A DNA stretch of 7,219 nt from a bacterium. GTDB taxonomy: Bacteria; Krumholzibacteriota; Krumholzibacteria; LZORAL124-64-63. Made by a program: the position numbers and the translations under genes. The stretch lies in the NCBI GenBank assembly GCA_021767885.1, contig JAASSM010000076.1, forward strand, positions 1 through 7,219, written 5' to 3'. The notes under the pieces are model-generated. The model worked only from the letters and a program-made list of their open reading frames with translations. It made no database searches and had not been told where the DNA came from. Each line of letters opens with the position of its first letter. Position 1 is the stretch's first letter. Positions 5,968 through 7,219 of this stretch are shown here, piece by piece.

Positions 5968-6885
5968 GTGAGCATGGCGAACCGGGTGGCGCTGCTGTTC
6001 GTCGACGGCCTGGGCTGGGGCCCGGCGGATCCGGACACGAATCCCTGCTGGACCTACGGCGGCGCCCTGCTGCGCTGGCCCGCGCGTGACGGCCAGGAGC
6101 CGGGCGAGCCGGTGGCCGTGGCCCGTGGTGGTTGGGCGGTGCCGCTGGACGCGTGCCTGGGCGTCGACGGTCTGCCCCAGAGCGCCACCGGCCAGACCAC
6201 GCTGCTGACCGGCGTGAACGCCCAGGCAGTCCAGGGGCATCACCTCTCGGGATTCCCGGGCCCCACGCTGCGGCCGCTGCTGCTGGAGCGCTCCGTATTG
6301 CGGCAGGTGCGGGAGCGGGGGCTGCGGCCGGTGTTCTTCAACACCTACCGCTCCCCGTTCTTCCGGCTATCGCGGGAGCGGAAGCTGCGCATGTCGGCCA
6401 CCACCATCGCCAACCTGGCGGCCGGCCTGCCCTTCTTCGACGTGCCGGACATGACGGCCGGACGCTCGCTCTACCAGGACTTCACCGGTGACGAGCTGCG
6501 AGAACTGGGCTTCGAGGCGCCGCAGCTCACGCCGGCCGAGGCCGGGGCCATCCTGGCGCGCAACCTGCCCGATTACGACTTCCTGCTCTACGAGTACTTC
6601 CTGACCGACAAGGCGGGCCATCGGGGCGACCGGGCCGCCGTGGAGGAGCAGCTGCAGCGCGTGGACGGCTTCCTGGCCGCGGTCCTGTCCTGCCGGCCGG
6701 CCGACGCCCTGGTGCTGCTGTGCTCGGACCACGGCAACGTGGAGGACGCCACGGTCAACACCCACACGCGGCTGCCGGTGCCGCTGGCGGCCTGGGGGCC
6801 GGGGGCGCGCGAGTTCGTGACCGGGCGGACGCGGCTGGACCAGGTGACGCCGGCCATCGTGGACCTGCTGGCCGCCGGGCGCTGA
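5968..6885 (+). CDS. Phosphoglycerate mutase-like metalloenzyme (PF01676-type, alkaline phosphatase superfamily)
   Basis: This soluble protein of 305 residues has the metal-site motifs of the metalloenzyme family that includes cofactor-independent phosphoglycerate mutase and phosphopentomutase. They are D13 (F-V-D-G), a nucleophile region S72-A-T-G-Q-T (S72 aligns with the iPGM serine; T74 is an alternative), D214-x3-H218 (D-K-A-G-H), D254-H255 (S-D-H-G-N-V-E-D) and H266 (H-T-R-L-P-V-P). iPGM is about 510 residues with a large inserted phosphotransferase domain. This protein is too short for that and has only a compact insert of about 130 residues between the nucleophile and D214. It is therefore unlikely to be a true mutase and is more likely a phosphatase or phosphotransferase of unknown substrate. 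There is no signal peptide or membrane segment. The gene sits about 70 bases beyond the tRNA terminator with no promoter I can recognise. Confidence 0.85.
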   Translation: MSMANRVALLFVDGLGWGPADPDTNPCWTYGGALLRWPARDGQEPGEPVAVARGGWAVPLDACLGVDGLPQSATGQTTLLTGVNAQAVQGHHLSGFPGPTLRPLLLERSVLRQVRERGLRPVFFNTYRSPFFRLSRERKLRMSATTIANLAAGLPFFDVPDMTAGRSLYQDFTGDELRELGFEAPQLTPAEAGAILARNLPDYDFLLYEYFLTDKAGHRGDRAAVEEQLQRVDGFLAAVLSCRPADALVLLCSDHGNVEDATVNTHTRLPVPLAAWGPGAREFVTGRTRLDQVTPAIVDLLAAGR

Positions 6886-6903
6886 TCCGGCCGCCCGCGG
6901 CGG

Positions 6904-6925
6904 CGGCGTCCGGCTACGGACGCCG
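6904..6925. terminator. Hairpin at the convergent gene junction
   Basis: Bases 6904-6912 (CGGCGTCCG) are the exact reverse complement of 6917-6925, giving a 9-bp stem with loop GCTA. The loop contains the complement of the TAG stop of the minus-strand gene (6914-6916), so half of the stem is coding. It lies 18 bases past the stop of the plus-strand gene. It has no T-tract on either side, so a bidirectional terminator role is only suggested by position. Confidence 0.4.
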
Positions 6926-7219
6926 GCCCTCCAGGTAGAAGACCTCGAACACCTTCTCGTGGAAGATGGGGCCGTGGCCGAAGTAGCCGTCCTCGCCGAA
7001 CAGCTCGCCGTGGTCGCTCATGATCATCAGGTGGGTGCTGGCGGGGCAGCGCTCGAGGAAGCGGCCCACCACGCCGTCGAGATGCTCCACGCAGGCGACC
7101 TGCTTGTCGTAGAAGGCGCGGAACTGCTCCGGCGAGAAGAAGCGGTCCTCGCGGCGCTCCTCGAGGTACTGGCCGGGGTTCTTGAGGAACTCGTCCAGGG
7201 ACTTGAAGACGCCGTGGAC
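6914..7219 (-). CDS. Sulfatase-like hydrolase, C-terminal part (5' end outside window)
   Basis: Reading the minus strand from the right edge to the TAG at 6916-6914 gives 101 uninterrupted residues with no visible start, so the gene enters from outside the window. The fragment has the C-terminal metal-site pattern of PF00884 sulfatases. A helix with Y-D-K-Q-V and E-H-L-D-G-V-V-G-R-F leads into S-D-H-G-E (fragment residues 67-71), followed by G-Y-F-G-H-G, whose His would be the last metal ligand. Sulfatases and related phosphoethanolamine or phosphoglycerol transferases share this layout. The N-terminal nucleophile (Cys/Ser for sulfatases, Thr for transferases) is not in the window, so reaction and location cannot be decided. 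The protein ends only about 17 residues after that His, without the usual C-terminal subdomain. It converges on the phosphoglycerate mutase-like gene with 28 bases between stops. Confidence 0.85.
   Translation of the reverse strand, partial: VHGVFKSLDEFLKNPGQYLEERREDRFFSPEQFRAFYDKQVACVEHLDGVVGRFLERCPASTHLMIMSDHGELFGEDGYFGHGPIFHEKVFEVFYLEGRRP

Noticed and set aside
5780..5971. A 63-codon plus-strand open frame across tRNA-Glu
   Set aside because: The peptide is a translation of the tRNA itself, a common false gene.
5734..6243. A minus-strand open frame of 169 codons crossing both tRNAs and the terminator
   Set aside because: It covers two certain tRNA genes and a terminator and shows no protein-like motif.

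Overview
The window is a stretch of a very GC-rich (about 70% by eye) bacterial chromosome. The genes are tightly packed, almost every third codon position is G or C, start codons are preceded by Shine-Dalgarno sequences, promoters are sigma70-like, and both tRNA genes encode their CCA ends. No plasmid, phage, transposon or CRISPR signature is visible. The lineage cannot be fixed from these genes. The mix of TPR proteins, a degenerate gluzincin and several alkaline-phosphatase-superfamily enzymes would fit many high-GC environmental phyla.

Layout. Positions 2-700 hold the 3' end of a TPR-repeat protein. It overlaps by one base (TGATG) an exported, peptidase-MA-like protein (700-1770) whose zinc-binding residues appear to be lost. 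A compact promoter follows (TTGCCG, 17 bases, TATAAA). Its transcript would begin at the foot of a 12-bp hairpin in a leader of about 95 bases, and then comes gltX (1919-3412), encoding glutamyl-tRNA synthetase. After 76 bases comes a 720-residue membrane protein (3489-5651). It joins a four-helix PF04020-like ('phage holin 4') domain to a type I phosphodiesterase/alkaline phosphatase domain with an apparently complete metal site.

The gap at 5652-5967 carries a stable-RNA transcription unit: a near-consensus promoter, tRNA-Gln(CUG), tRNA-Glu(CUC) and a strong intrinsic terminator. Downstream is a 305-residue enzyme of the phosphoglycerate mutase-like metalloenzyme family (5968-6885). The right end, on the minus strand and cut by the window edge, is the C-terminus of a sulfatase-like hydrolase (6914-7219).

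Two themes stand out. First, glutamyl-tRNA synthetase lies close to genes for its tRNA-Glu substrate and for tRNA-Gln, which a non-discriminating GluRS would also charge. Second, the three successive protein genes at the right end belong to three different branches of one metalloenzyme superfamily. I found no clearly new multi-gene system. The most testable novelties are the gltX leader, which can fold two mutually exclusive ways, the trio of alkaline-phosphatase-superfamily genes, and the apparently dead gluzincin.
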